DNA from: Arsukibacterium tuosuense
GTDB taxonomy: Bacteria; Pseudomonadota; Gammaproteobacteria; Enterobacterales; Alteromonadaceae
DNA: 64,000 bases
NCBI RefSeq assembly: GCF_900215315.1
Contig: NZ_OBEB01000007.1
Span: 124,001-188,000, forward strand
Direction: 5' to 3'
Part shown: one piece after another, positions 55,497 to 64,000 of the stretch
Layout of the letters: each line of letters starts with the position of its first letter
Numbering within the stretch: position 1 is the stretch's first letter
Notes under the pieces: generated by a model
What the model was told of the DNA's origin: nothing
Databases searched by the model: none
The model's input: the letters and a program-made list of their open reading frames with translations, nothing else
Made by a program: the position numbers and the translations under genes

Positions 55497-57335
55497 ATGA
55501 GCGTTACCGCGTCAACTTTAGATAAACTGCGTAATATTGCCATCATCGCGCACGTCGACCACGGCAAAACTACCCTGGTAGATAAACTGTTGCAACAATC
55601 AGGCACTTTCGATGCCCGGGCCAAGTTGCAGGAGCGGATGATGGACTCCAATGCTCAGGAGTCTGAGCGCGGTATTACCATTCTGGCTAAAAATACCTCG
55701 GTACGCTGGAATGGCTATCATATCAATATTCTGGACACCCCCGGCCACGCCGACTTCGGTGGTGAAGTAGAGCGGGTACTGTCAATGGCAGACTCAGTTT
55801 TACTGCTGGTAGACGCGGTAGACGGCCCGATGCCACAAACCCGCTTCGTTACCCAAAAAGCTTTCGCGCATGGTTTAAAGCCAATTGTTGTAGTCAATAA
55901 AATTGACCGTCCCGGCGCGCGCCCTGATTGGGTTATTGATCAGGTGTTCGATTTGTTCGACAACCTTGGCGCGACCGACGAGCAGCTGGACTTCCCTATT
56001 GTTTATGCATCAGCGTTAAATGGTTGGGCTACTTTAGACTATAACGAGCAGAAGCCAGATATTACTGATTTGTTCGAAGCCATCGTTAAGCACGTGGCAC
56101 CCCCAGCCGTAGAGCTCAATGGTGAAACGCAATTACAGGTGTCGCAGCTGGATTACTCCAGCTACCTGGGCATTATTGGTATTGGCCGGATTAAGCGCGG
56201 TAACCTGAAACCTAACCAGCAAGTAACGATTGTTGGCGCTGATGGCAGCAAGCGTAACGGCAAAGTAGGCCAGGTTTTTGGCTACTTAGGCCTGGAGCGG
56301 GTTGAGACTGACGAAGCGCAAGCAGGTGATATTGTTGCTTTTACCGGCCTGGGCGAGCTGAAAATATCAGACACCATCTGCAGCACCACCAAAGTGCAGG
56401 CGTTACCCGCTCTGCAGGTTGATGAGCCCACTGTAACGATGACATTTCAGGTAAACACCTCACCGTTCGCGGGTAAAGAAGGTAAGTTTGTTACTTCACG
56501 TCAGATTTTAGAGCGGTTAACTCACGAGTTAAAACACAACGTGGCACTGCGAGTTGAAGAAACCGAAGACGGTGACAAGTTTAAAGTGTCTGGCCGTGGT
56601 GAATTGCACTTAGGCGTATTAATTGAAAACATGCGCCGCGAAGGGTTCGAGTTAGCCGTATCACGTCCTGAAGTTATCATGAGAATGGTAGATGGCGCGA
56701 AAATGGAACCGATGGAAAACGTCACCATCGATTGTGAAGAGCAGCATCAGGGCTCTATCATGGAGCGGATGGGTGAGCGTAAAGCCGACTTAACCAATAT
56801 GCAGCCAGACGGTAAAGGCCGGATCCGGATGGATTTCAATATGCCAAGCCGTGGCTTAATTGGTTTCCGTACTGAGTTTATGACCATTACCTCAGGCACC
56901 GGCCTGATGTACCACAGCTTCGACCACTACGGCCCGCATAAAGGCGGCACTATTGGTCAGCGGATGAATGGTGTAATGATCTCTAATGCCGTGGGTAAAG
57001 CAGCTGGTTACGCTATTTTCTCATTGCAGGAACGCGGTAAGATGTTTATCGGTCATGCGGAAGAAGTGTACGAAGGTCAGGTTATCGGTATTCACAGCCG
57101 TAGCAACGACTTAACGGTTAACTGCTTAAAAGGTAAGCAATTAACTAACGTACGTGCTTCAGGTACAGACGAAGCCATCAACCTGGTGCCGCCAATTCGC
57201 TATACGCTGGAGCAGGCACTGGAGTTTATTGACGACGACGAGCTGGTAGAAGTAACGCCTAAATCTATCCGTATTCGTAAGCGTCACTTAACTGAAAACG
57301 ACCGCAAGCGCGCCAGCCGTGGCCCATCTGCCTAA
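55497..57335 (+). CDS. typA: Translational GTPase TypA/BipA
   Basis: A 612-residue translation-factor-like GTPase that helps 50S assembly at low temperature or stress. GTPase motifs: [14 protein letters not shown] (about residues 18-31), [28 protein letters not shown] and [13 protein letters not shown]-like domains III and V and the BipA-specific C-terminus ([35 protein letters not shown]) are complete. Length is that of E. coli BipA (607). It diverges from glnA as in many gammaproteobacteria. Confidence 0.97.
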   Translation: MSVTASTLDKLRNIAIIAHVDHGKTTLVDKLLQQSGTFDARAKLQERMMDSNAQESERGITILAKNTSVRWNGYHINILDTPGHADFGGEVERVLSMADSVLLLVDAVDGPMPQTRFVTQKAFAHGLKPIVVVNKIDRPGARPDWVIDQVFDLFDNLGATDEQLDFPIVYASALNGWATLDYNEQKPDITDLFEAIVKHVAPPAVELNGETQLQVSQLDYSSYLGIIGIGRIKRGNLKPNQQVTIVGADGSKRNGKVGQVFGYLGLERVETDEAQAGDIVAFTGLGELKISDTICSTTKVQALPALQVDEPTVTMTFQVNTSPFAGKEGKFVTSRQILERLTHELKHNVALRVEETEDGDKFKVSGRGELHLGVLIENMRREGFELAVSRPEVIMRMVDGAKMEPMENVTIDCEEQHQGSIMERMGERKADLTNMQPDGKGRIRMDFNMPSRGLIGFRTEFMTITSGTGLMYHSFDHYGPHKGGTIGQRMNGVMISNAVGKAAGYAIFSLQERGKMFIGHAEEVYEGQVIGIHSRSNDLTVNCLKGKQLTNVRASGTDEAINLVPPIRYTLEQALEFIDDDELVEVTPKSIRIRKRHLTENDRKRASRGPSA

Positions 57336-57351
57336 GGTTTTTTTGCTATAA

Positions 57352-57380
57352 AACAAAGCCAGCATTATGCTGGCTTTGTT
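57352..57380 (+). terminator. typA terminator
   Basis: AACAAAGCCAGCA pairs with TGCTGGCTTTGTT around loop TTA and is followed by GTTTTTG. Confidence 0.88.
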
Positions 57381-57448
57381 GTTTTTGTTACTGGTAAAAC
57401 CCTCAATTATTGCCTAGCTTGTAATAATGCCAATGCTCTGGAGGGGCT

Positions 57449-58273
57449 ATGCGATTTTGCAAGATGGGGATAATAGCTGTTGGGCTCGCAGTGGTCATAC
57501 AATCAGTACTACAGCTTGCGAAAGCTAACACTGCGGTTTTGCCAGCAGTTGCGCCCTCAAACCTGCATTTTCTGACAGAACACAGCCCTCCAGGCCAGTT
57601 TTTAACAGCTGAAGGCGAGGTGGCGGGGGCTACTGTTGAGCTGTTGAAAGTAGTGGCAAATAACCTGCAGCAGGACGTGCAGTTTTCGTTACTGAGTTGG
57701 GCAAGGGCTTACGAAATTGCGCTGCAGGGCAATAATACCGTGTTGTTTGAAACTGCACGCATTCCGCAAAGAGAAGATCGTTTCAAATGGGTGGGGCCAA
57801 TAAAGCTGTTCGATATGCGATTATACGGTACAGAACGTGTCTCGCAGAGCAAGCTTGAGCTAAATTCACTCCACCGCACATACCGAGCCTGTGGCTACCG
57901 CGGCGCAGCACATGTTAGCTATCTGACGGCGTTAGGGTTTGAAGAAGGTAAAAACCTGACATTAACGTCACGCGCTGGCGATTGTTTGCAGATGATAAGC
58001 AAGGGACGGACAGACATTGTCGCGTTAAATTACTATCGTTATGGTGACCAGAGATCTGAAGGAAATGTGGTTATTTACGCCATGAACCCGCTTTATTTCA
58101 GTGAGTTATTTCTGGCATTTTCGCCTTTTGTCAGCGACAGTGTGGTTGCAAGCTGGCAACAGGAACTATTTAACAGTTTTCGCGACGGAACAATGCGTAA
58201 AACTTACAAGCCACATTATCCAGCGACCATGATTGACCGGCTGGAAGCTTATGCCCGACTCGTTAACCCTTAA
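57449..58273 (+). CDS. Periplasmic solute-binding-like protein (SBP_bac_3)
   Basis: A 274-residue exported protein: signal peptide (MGIIAVGLAVVIQSVLQLAKA), then a type-3 solute-binding fold: LHFLTEHSPPGQFLTAEGEV, GATVELLKVVANNLQQDVQF, RIPQREDRFKWVGPI, CGYRGAAHVSYLTALGFE and the final helix. There is no permease or ATPase gene beside it, so it may be an orphan binding protein or a signalling receptor rather than part of a transporter. The ligand cannot be told. Confidence 0.82.
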   Translation: MRFCKMGIIAVGLAVVIQSVLQLAKANTAVLPAVAPSNLHFLTEHSPPGQFLTAEGEVAGATVELLKVVANNLQQDVQFSLLSWARAYEIALQGNNTVLFETARIPQREDRFKWVGPIKLFDMRLYGTERVSQSKLELNSLHRTYRACGYRGAAHVSYLTALGFEEGKNLTLTSRAGDCLQMISKGRTDIVALNYYRYGDQRSEGNVVIYAMNPLYFSELFLAFSPFVSDSVVASWQQELFNSFRDGTMRKTYKPHYPATMIDRLEAYARLVNP

Positions 58274-58424
58274 CGACTTATATTCACACTTGATGAAATT
58301 CCAATAAATACCTGATTTACGTTGGGCTATGTCAGCAATAAACCTGTATCGGCTGACGAACCATGCTGGTCTGACATTAGTTTTTCTAGTATTCTTCGGT
58401 ATATCAGGGTTTTAAGGAGCGGCT

Positions 58425-59291
58425 ATGGACAAGCAAGGACTGATGCGATACCTGCATCAAAGCAAAGATTTTATTGTCGCTTATGTTCAGCGTTGCCAGC
58501 AGGATCAGATCACTATTATTGGTGGGTACCTGGCTTATATTTCACTGCTGTCTCTGGTGCCGCTTATCGCCGTAATGTTTTCGATGTTGGGCATGTTTCC
58601 GATGTTTTCCGAGCTACGTTCCCGGCTGGAAGAACTGATTTTTGCCAATGTAATTCCTACCCGTGGCGAGGAAATTCAAAGTTATGTCAATGAATTTATT
58701 GGCAATACCGCCGGCATGACAACGGTTGGTATTCTGGTGCTGATTATTATTGCGCTACTGCTCATTTATAATATTGATAAAACGCTAAACAAAATCTGGC
58801 GGGTAAAACAGCGGCCTCGGCCTATTATTTCATTCTCAATATACTGGATGATTCTGACTCTGGGCCCGGTACTGATTGGTACTTCCATTGCAGTTACATC
58901 TTATCTGGCAACGTTGAGCCGTTATGCGGATGACTATACACCGGGTATTTCCAGTTTTATTTTGTGGCTTGTGCCTTATGTGATGTCGCTGCTGGCTTTT
59001 TTTATACTTTATCTGGTTGTGCCCAACCTGAAAGTACAGGTACGTCATGCGTTATGGGGGGCATTGTTAGCTACGGTATTATTCGAGTTTTTTAAGCGTG
59101 GCTTTGCGTTGTATGTGAGCGAGTTTCCATCTTATCAGGCGCTGTATGGTGCGCTGGCGCTGGTGCCGATCCTGTTTATCTGGGTATATTTATCCTGGCT
59201 GGTAGTGCTGCTTGGGGCGGAGCTTACTGCCTTGTTACAGCAGCGGGCTGAGCTGGAAGAAGCGGAATCATCTGGTGAGTCGCAAGCATGA
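58425..59291 (+). CDS. yihY: YihY family inner-membrane protein
   Basis: A 288-residue membrane protein of the YihY/BrkB family with about six helices. [76 protein letters not shown] and [13 protein letters not shown] are typical. Earlier claims of RNase BN activity were withdrawn from the family; function is unknown. The start follows AAGGAGCGGCT. It overlaps dtd by four bases, as in the E. coli yihY-dtd-yiiD order. Confidence 0.93.
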   Translation: MDKQGLMRYLHQSKDFIVAYVQRCQQDQITIIGGYLAYISLLSLVPLIAVMFSMLGMFPMFSELRSRLEELIFANVIPTRGEEIQSYVNEFIGNTAGMTTVGILVLIIIALLLIYNIDKTLNKIWRVKQRPRPIISFSIYWMILTLGPVLIGTSIAVTSYLATLSRYADDYTPGISSFILWLVPYVMSLLAFFILYLVVPNLKVQVRHALWGALLATVLFEFFKRGFALYVSEFPSYQALYGALALVPILFIWVYLSWLVVLLGAELTALLQQRAELEEAESSGESQA

Positions 59292-59725
59292 AAGCTCTGA
59301 TTCAACGGGTTAGTAAGGCTTCAGTGTCGGTAGCTGGTGAGCAAATCAGTGCTATTGGTCCTGGCATGCTGGTGTTGTTAGCCGTTGAAGCTACAGATAA
59401 CGACGGCTCACTGGCAAAGCTGGTGCATAAAGTAGCACATTACCGGCTGTTCAGTGATAACAACGGTAAAATGAATTTAAATGTGCAGCAGGCTGGCGGT
59501 GCCGTGTTAGTGGTGTCGCAATTTACTCTGGCAGCAGATACTCAAAGTGGTTTGCGTCCGAGCTTTACCCCTGCAGCCGCTCCGGCTAAAGCAGAGCAGT
59601 TCTATCTGCAATTTACTCAACAATTAACCGCACTTGATATACTGGTACAAACCGGCCGGTTTGCGGCAGATATGCAGGTTAGCCTGATAAATGATGGCCC
59701 GGTTACCTTTATGCTAAGCAGTTAA
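59288..59725 (+). CDS. dtd: D-aminoacyl-tRNA deacylase
   Basis: A 145-residue enzyme that cleaves D-amino acids from t[21 protein letters not shown], the [17 protein letters not shown] motif and NDGPVTFML with the conserved GPVT are present. Length equals E. coli Dtd (145). Overlaps yihY by four bases. Confidence 0.96.
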   Translation: MKALIQRVSKASVSVAGEQISAIGPGMLVLLAVEATDNDGSLAKLVHKVAHYRLFSDNNGKMNLNVQQAGGAVLVVSQFTLAADTQSGLRPSFTPAAAPAKAEQFYLQFTQQLTALDILVQTGRFAADMQVSLINDGPVTFMLSS

Positions 59726-59756
59726 TTTCACTGAACGATTGATAACGAGCACTTTA

Positions 59757-60680
59757 ATGGCACTCCCCACCAATTGGCAACTAACCAGCCCGATAACACC
59801 AGAGCATTGGCAAGCCTATTATCAATTGCGCTGGCAGGTACTGCGAGCACCCTGGCAACAACCACTGGGCTCTGAGCAGGATGAGTTTGAAGCGCAGGCT
59901 CATCATCTAATGCTGACCGATGGCAGTGGGCTGGTGCAGGCCGTTGGCAGGTTACATCGTCTTGATGATAGTACCGGGCAAATCCGTTATATGGCGGTGG
60001 CTGACAGTGCCCGTAAAAAAGGCGCTGGTAGTATGATATTGCATGCATTGGAGCAGCAGGCAGTGTATCTGGGGCTGCAGCAACTGCAACTTAATGCCAG
60101 AGAAGACGCTGTCGGCTTTTATCAACAGTTGGGATATAAGCAGGCTGGTGATGCGGCACCCTTGTTTGGTATTGCGCATCTGAAAATGATCAAAGCCTTG
60201 TGCCTGACGGGCAGCGCTGACGACTTCAAACAATGGCAGCAACAGCTGGCGCAAACCTGGCGGCAAACAATCCCCCTCAGCCAGTATATGCAAATAAATA
60301 TCAGTGGCTTTAATGGCTACCGGTTAAGCTGCAGTGCGCCGCTGGCTCCGAATATCAATTTACACCAGACCATGTTTGCCGGCAGTATTTATACCCTTGC
60401 AACACTAACGGGCTGGGGAATGCTATATATGCAACTGCAGGCGCTTGGTTTGCAGGGGGCCCAGGTGCTGGCGCATGCGGATATCAGATATCTGCGCCCT
60501 GTTGACAGTGCACCTGAAGCACGTTGTCAGTTGCTGGACTGCATTGGAGATTTAGGGCCACTGGTGCAGGGGAAAAAAGTCAGGCAGCGCATTAAGGTGG
60601 GTATTTACTGCCAGCAGCAAGTTTGTGCCGAGTTCATTGGTCAGTATGTGGTATTACCTGAGCCAGCGCTGCAAAATTAG
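59757..60680 (+). CDS. YiiD-type GNAT plus thioesterase fusion protein
   Basis: A 307-residue two-domain protein: an N-terminal GNAT acetyltransferase-like domain (about 1-140; YQLRWQVLRAPWQQP, RYMAVADSARKKGAGSMILHAL, NAREDAVGFYQQLGYKQAG) and a C-terminal hot-dog fold of the YiiD type (about 170-300; HQTMFAGSIYTLATLTGWGML). The E. coli homologue yiiD is linked to fatty-acid initiation. I chose ATG 59757; the in-frame TTG at 59739 is less likely. It follows dtd by 31 bases as in E. coli. Confidence 0.9.
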   Translation: MALPTNWQLTSPITPEHWQAYYQLRWQVLRAPWQQPLGSEQDEFEAQAHHLMLTDGSGLVQAVGRLHRLDDSTGQIRYMAVADSARKKGAGSMILHALEQQAVYLGLQQLQLNAREDAVGFYQQLGYKQAGDAAPLFGIAHLKMIKALCLTGSADDFKQWQQQLAQTWRQTIPLSQYMQINISGFNGYRLSCSAPLAPNINLHQTMFAGSIYTLATLTGWGMLYMQLQALGLQGAQVLAHADIRYLRPVDSAPEARCQLLDCIGDLGPLVQGKKVRQRIKVGIYCQQQVCAEFIGQYVVLPEPALQN

Positions 60681-60791
60681 CCACAAAACCACTACGGTCA
60701 GTTTTTATAAAGCATTTATCAAAACTTGGTAAAGCGGCGTTACGAGTGCTGGCAGATAATACACCTCAGGCAATACGGGTTTGAGGTGATT

Positions 60792-61412
60792 ATGAAAAGT
60801 AAATGGCTTTGGGTTTCATCTATCAGTACATTAATTGGTATATTAGCCGGTGGCATTTACCTGTTCTTTGCCGAACATTCATTGTTATTAAGTGATAAGG
60901 ACTTAACGTTGTCAGCCTTTTGGTCGACATTTATGTTATGGGCTTTTGTGCTGATGTTTGTGGTAGCGCTTTTGTGCAATGTACTGGCGTTTATGGAGCT
61001 TGATGACGAGCACCGGTTGGCAGGAGTTAATCAGCGCTTACGAACCATGTTGGCAGGCGGTGACCGCCAGCAACAGTTTTTGCTCGAAGCACAACGCCTG
61101 TTGAGCCGCAAAGGACGTTGGTCTGCCAGCGACAGAATAGCTGCTGATTATCAGTTGCTGCATGCGCAACGTGACACTCTGGTTTTCGTTCAGCAAGGTT
61201 GTTTACCCGTAGACATTACTCAGGTCAGGGCGATGTTTCAGCAAATGTTGGCGATTGATATTTCTGATGGCATTGTGGTTAGTAGCGGTGGCTTTTCCAA
61301 CCAGGCCTGGATTTTTGCTCAGGAAGCAAATATCAGTTTGCTGGACAGTAAAAGTTTAAGAAAACAGCAAAAACGTGCAAAAATCCAGCAAGTACCAATA
61401 ATTCAGAGCTGA
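60792..61412 (+). CDS. Membrane-anchored Mrr-like domain protein
   Basis: A 206-residue protein with ATG 60792 behind GAGGTGAT; a TTG 22 codons earlier is rejected. Two membrane helices (about 4-26 and 41-68) precede a cytosolic domain. Its end, ISDGIVVSSGGFSNQAWIFAQ-type with NISLLDSKSL (about 157-188), matches the last part of Mrr/restriction-endonuclease-like folds, where an internal strand carries the catalytic D and QxK. Here the QxK site reads QQG (134-136), so the lysine is absent. It looks like a non-catalytic relative; function unknown. Confidence 0.75.
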   Translation: MKSKWLWVSSISTLIGILAGGIYLFFAEHSLLLSDKDLTLSAFWSTFMLWAFVLMFVVALLCNVLAFMELDDEHRLAGVNQRLRTMLAGGDRQQQFLLEAQRLLSRKGRWSASDRIAADYQLLHAQRDTLVFVQQGCLPVDITQVRAMFQQMLAIDISDGIVVSSGGFSNQAWIFAQEANISLLDSKSLRKQQKRAKIQQVPIIQS

Positions 61413-61508
61413 TATCAAAGTTTCATCAGGATTTTTGTTGGTAAAAAGGCGATATTCCGTGCTGAAGGGAATCAAAATAATAAACATGGATGGCTTCACT
61501 TCCTGCAT

Positions 61509-61532
61509 AGCTGGCTTCGGCCAGCTTTTTTA
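61509..61532 (+). terminator. Terminator of the Mrr-like gene
   Basis: AGCTGGC pairs with GCCAGCT around a TTCG tetraloop and is followed by six T. It is 97 bases after the stop at 61412 and before the convergent chemoreceptor gene. Confidence 0.8.
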
Positions 61533-61579
61533 TTGCCAGTTTATTATCATGAATCCCGCAGTGAGTAAGTAGCGTGCGG

Positions 61580-63607
61580 TCAGTGAATTTTGAAACGGGT
61601 AGCGGCTGACTGAAGCTGTGCTGCTAGTCTGGCGACATCATCACTATGCACCAAGGTGCTTTGAGCTTTGCTGGTACTGTTGTTAGCCAGTTGCACCATT
61701 TGCTGCATATTCTCGCTAATGGCAGCGCCTAAATCTAACTGGCTGGCGCTGGCATTACTTACCGCATTACTTATTTGACGCGTTTGCGCCATAGCTTCGG
61801 TCACTTTCTCCAACGCTGCTGCCAGCTGCTCGGTGGTGGCAACACATTGTTCGGCATCTGTTTTACCTGTAAGCACCGATGCTACCGCTTGCTGGCTTTG
61901 TTGTTGCAGGGTACCGATCATTTGCCTTATTTCATTTGTTGCCTGCTGGGTGCGCCCGGCCAGTGAGCGCACTTCATCAGCTACCACAGCAAACCCGCGG
62001 CCTTGTTCTCCTGCTCGTGCGGCTTCAATTGCTGCATTTAGCGCCAACAGGTTAGTCTGCTCGGCAATGGCGCTGATTGTGGTAAGAATGCCGCCAATGT
62101 TGGTGGACTGATCGTTTACTTTGTTCATGACGTCGCTGGTACCGGCCAGCTGACTCGCCAGGCCCGTAATCAATAGTTTGTTCTTGTCGGCAATCTGTTG
62201 AATATGCTGACTTTGCTCAAGAGCCTGGCGCATTGACTCACCAGCTTGCTGAGCCTGATCCGCGACAGTTTGGGTGTTGTCCGCTAATTCGCCGGTAATA
62301 CCATTAACCCGACTGATTTGTTGCTGCTGTTGTTGCAATGATGTACTTATCTCCTGTACCTCACTGCTGGATTGACTGGCATTGTTATTCAAATCAGTCG
62401 CGTTTTGCTGAATATTGGTTATTAAACTGCGCAGCGCCGCTATCAGGCTGTTAACCTTGGCTGACAAGGCACCAAATTCGTCTTGTTGTACTATTGTAAG
62501 TTCGCGGGTTAAGTCGCCTTTGGCAATGTCGCCCAGCATATGATTTATACTTGCCAGCGGCTTTAACATGGCACTAATCGTAAAGTAGGCAGCGACCACT
62601 GCCAGCACAACTAAAACCAGCATCATGACAAGGGTGCGGTTGCTCCCCGAGCTCAACGCATCTGAAACCTGTTGTTGCAACTGATTAAAGCGCTGATCAG
62701 CCAGTTCAACCACCTGATCCAGCGCCAGTACTGCCTGTGCTACCTGTTGCTCTGAGTTGTTAAGTTGACGCCGGGCCGTTTGCTGTTGTTGCAGTTGCTG
62801 CTGTTTCAGGTTTAACAGGCTGTTGTCACTTTGCAGTCGATCAGTTAATGCCGCGAATTGCTGCAGAAACTGCGGCCACAGGTCATCGGTATCGATATCA
62901 CCTATCTGCCGGCCTAAATAATCAATATTTACCTGGATATCACTAAGGGTAAAGCCGATATTTTGTTGGTTTCGTTCCAACACGGCTAAGTCGACATAAC
63001 CCGCCACTTCCCGAACCGTGTTGAGTAAACCTAAAATCTGACCATCAATCCGGCCCGCGTTACCGCTTATTTGCTCCATTAAATTATCGTCAAGGGACAA
63101 GTCGGCATCAGCTAAATCCAGCAAGCTGGCACCGGCATCGTCTATTGCTATCTCGAGCTCACTCAACTCGGTTGTAACCGCTTCTGCCACAGCATTACTC
63201 TGGCTGCGCGCAGCAAACATGTTGTCTACTGCTTTGCTGTATTGTTCAAAATGATTCAGTGCTGCCTGCAGCGGTTGTTGCAGCGCGTTGTCCTGGGCGG
63301 TAAGTTGGTTAAAATCGCTAATTACAGAGCTGAACCGGTTTCTGCTTGTTGTAAACTGCTGTTGATAGCTATCTATTTCAGCCTGCTGTTCAGCGGTAAA
63401 GCCTAAAGCCGACAACTTTGCCAGTTTAAGCAGCTGGATCTGAGCCAGATTGCTTTGTTGTTGCGCGGGTACAGCTAACAAGTTGACGTCATTACTATAC
63501 CGGGTGACGGTATTAAAGCTGAACAGCGCTAAAATGCTGGCAAACAATAATAATGCGGCAATAAATCCAAAGCCTAAAATGACTTTATGAGCAACTTTTA
63601 ACGTCAT
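61580..63607 (-). CDS. Methyl-accepting chemotaxis protein
   Basis: A 675-residue chemoreceptor: helix 1 (about 10-32), a long helical periplasmic domain (about 35-325) likely of the helical-bimodular kind, helix 2 (about 328-348), HAMP (about 350-400) and a cytoplasmic hairpin with the signalling tip [37 protein letters not shown] (shown here only in name; key residues [10 protein letters not shown]). No C-terminal NWxxF-type pentapeptide, so adaptation enzymes would rely on other receptors. The ligand is unknown. Confidence 0.93.
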   Translation of the reverse strand: MTLKVAHKVILGFGFIAALLLFASILALFSFNTVTRYSNDVNLLAVPAQQQSNLAQIQLLKLAKLSALGFTAEQQAEIDSYQQQFTTSRNRFSSVISDFNQLTAQDNALQQPLQAALNHFEQYSKAVDNMFAARSQSNAVAEAVTTELSELEIAIDDAGASLLDLADADLSLDDNLMEQISGNAGRIDGQILGLLNTVREVAGYVDLAVLERNQQNIGFTLSDIQVNIDYLGRQIGDIDTDDLWPQFLQQFAALTDRLQSDNSLLNLKQQQLQQQQTARRQLNNSEQQVAQAVLALDQVVELADQRFNQLQQQVSDALSSGSNRTLVMMLVLVVLAVVAAYFTISAMLKPLASINHMLGDIAKGDLTRELTIVQQDEFGALSAKVNSLIAALRSLITNIQQNATDLNNNASQSSSEVQEISTSLQQQQQQISRVNGITGELADNTQTVADQAQQAGESMRQALEQSQHIQQIADKNKLLITGLASQLAGTSDVMNKVNDQSTNIGGILTTISAIAEQTNLLALNAAIEAARAGEQGRGFAVVADEVRSLAGRTQQATNEIRQMIGTLQQQSQQAVASVLTGKTDAEQCVATTEQLAAALEKVTEAMAQTRQISNAVSNASASQLDLGAAISENMQQMVQLANNSTSKAQSTLVHSDDVARLAAQLQSAATRFKIH

Positions 63608-63740
63608 AACATTCGCCAGTTAATACCTGCTTGTCTAAGTATAGTGACAAAATCAGTAGTTAGTGTGAAAACAACAAGGTAGCAAACAAAGATAAACTGG
63701 TCTAGCCAGAAATAGCCGTAGAAATGACATTTGAAAGGGC

Positions 63741-63763
63741 AGGCGCAGCCTTTTGCTGCGCCT
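63741..63763 (-). terminator. Hairpin after hutH
   Basis: AGGCGCAGC pairs with GCTGCGCCT around a five-base loop, 25 bases after the hutH stop. On the minus strand it is followed by only CCCTTTC, so the U-tract is weak. Confidence 0.4.
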
Positions 63764-63787
63764 GGATTACAAAAAGTGTGTTACGGC

Positions 63788-64000
63788 TTAAAAACTACAG
63801 AGCATCTTCGCCGGAATAAACTGGTTCAGCTCAGCGCTGCGCACCAGAGCAGCGCTCTTTTCGATATCAGGTCCAAAATAACGATCTTGATTATAGAAAG
63901 ACACGGCATCCCGCAACAGTGCTTTTGCATTTTCCAGTAAAGCAGTCGATTTCAACGGCGCCCGGAAATCCAGTCCCTGAGCTGCCGCTAAGTACTCTAC
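63788..64000 (-). CDS. hutH: Histidine ammonia-lyase, C-terminal part (partial)
   Basis: The minus strand from the window edge to TAA at 63788 reads 70 residues: VEYLAAAQGLDFRAPLKST, LLENAKALLRDAVSFYNQDR, YFGPDIEKSAALV and a short tail. The VEYLAAAQGLDFRAPL block and the DRYFGPDIE stretch are the conserved C-terminal end of HutH, which deaminates histidine to urocanate. The active-site MIO motif lies beyond the window. The frame meets the window end at a codon boundary. Confidence 0.85.
   Translation of the reverse strand, partial: VEYLAAAQGLDFRAPLKSTALLENAKALLRDAVSFYNQDRYFGPDIEKSAALVRSAELNQFIPAKMLCSF

Noticed and set aside
58322..58693. 123-codon plus-strand frame before yihY
   Set aside because: It overlaps the true yihY start in another frame and has no domain.
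61487..61576. 29-codon frame downstream of the Mrr-like gene
   Set aside because: It runs through the terminator hairpin and has no ribosome binding site.

Overview
The window is a gene-dense stretch of a gammaproteobacterial chromosome of moderate GC content. Gene content and order point to the Alteromonadales/Rheinheimera-Alishewanella-Arsukibacterium group (inference from synteny and protein style; no species call is possible). Signs are a TonB-receptor-based N-acetylglucosamine (GlcNAc) locus with cupin-like and SapC genes, the glnA-ntrB-ntrC/typA and gpmI-envC-yibQ/yibN-grxC-secB-gpsA neighbourhoods, and very glutamine-rich coiled coils. No tRNA, rRNA, CRISPR, phage or insertion sequence was recognised.

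Layout. 1-3.4 kb: the start of an SSS-domain sensor kinase, 3-hydroxybutyrate dehydrogenase and an AbgT-family transporter. 3.5-21.7 kb: GlcNAc/chitobiose catabolism: LacI regulator (NagR type), TonB receptor, cupin-like protein, SapC, GH20 hexosaminidase, then nagK-nagA-nagP, and after an unrelated block (coaD, TetR, kbl-tdh, dusC) nagB. Three identical 14-bp palindromes (TGACAACGCTGTCA) lie before the receptor, between hexosaminidase and nagK, and before nagB, so the split locus reads as one regulon. The route is outer-membrane import, periplasmic hydrolysis, inner-membrane import by NagP, phosphorylation by NagK, deacetylation by NagA and deamination by NagB.

21.5-34.3 kb: housekeeping and poorly known genes: a 54-residue DUF2256 protein, HDOD protein, LemA with a long M48 protease, glpE-glpG, a FliL-like protein, ubiC-ubiA, small lipoproteins, a 2OG-Fe oxygenase, a Q-rich coiled-coil protein, DUF416 and rsmD. 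34.4-38.3 kb: ftsY-ftsE-ftsX-rpoH, with a perfect CIRCE (HrcA operator) in front of rpoH. 38.3-46.9 kb: yibQ, envC and gpmI diverging from yibN-grxC-secB-gpsA, then a degenerate GGDEF-EAL protein and trmL.

46.9-50.5 kb: a CpxRA-like operon ending in a PldB-type hydrolase, divergent from a CpxP/Spy-like gene. 50.5-57.4 kb: ntrC, ntrB, a DUF4124 protein, glnA and typA, with NtrC-type palindromes before both ntrB and glnA and a sigma-54 promoter for glnA. 57.4-64 kb: a periplasmic solute-binding-like protein, yihY-dtd-yiiD, a membrane-anchored Mrr-like domain protein without the catalytic lysine, a chemoreceptor, and the 3' end of hutH.

Stretches over 300 bases without a gene are 1425-1815, 4499-4929 and 55150-55496; each has its own entry.
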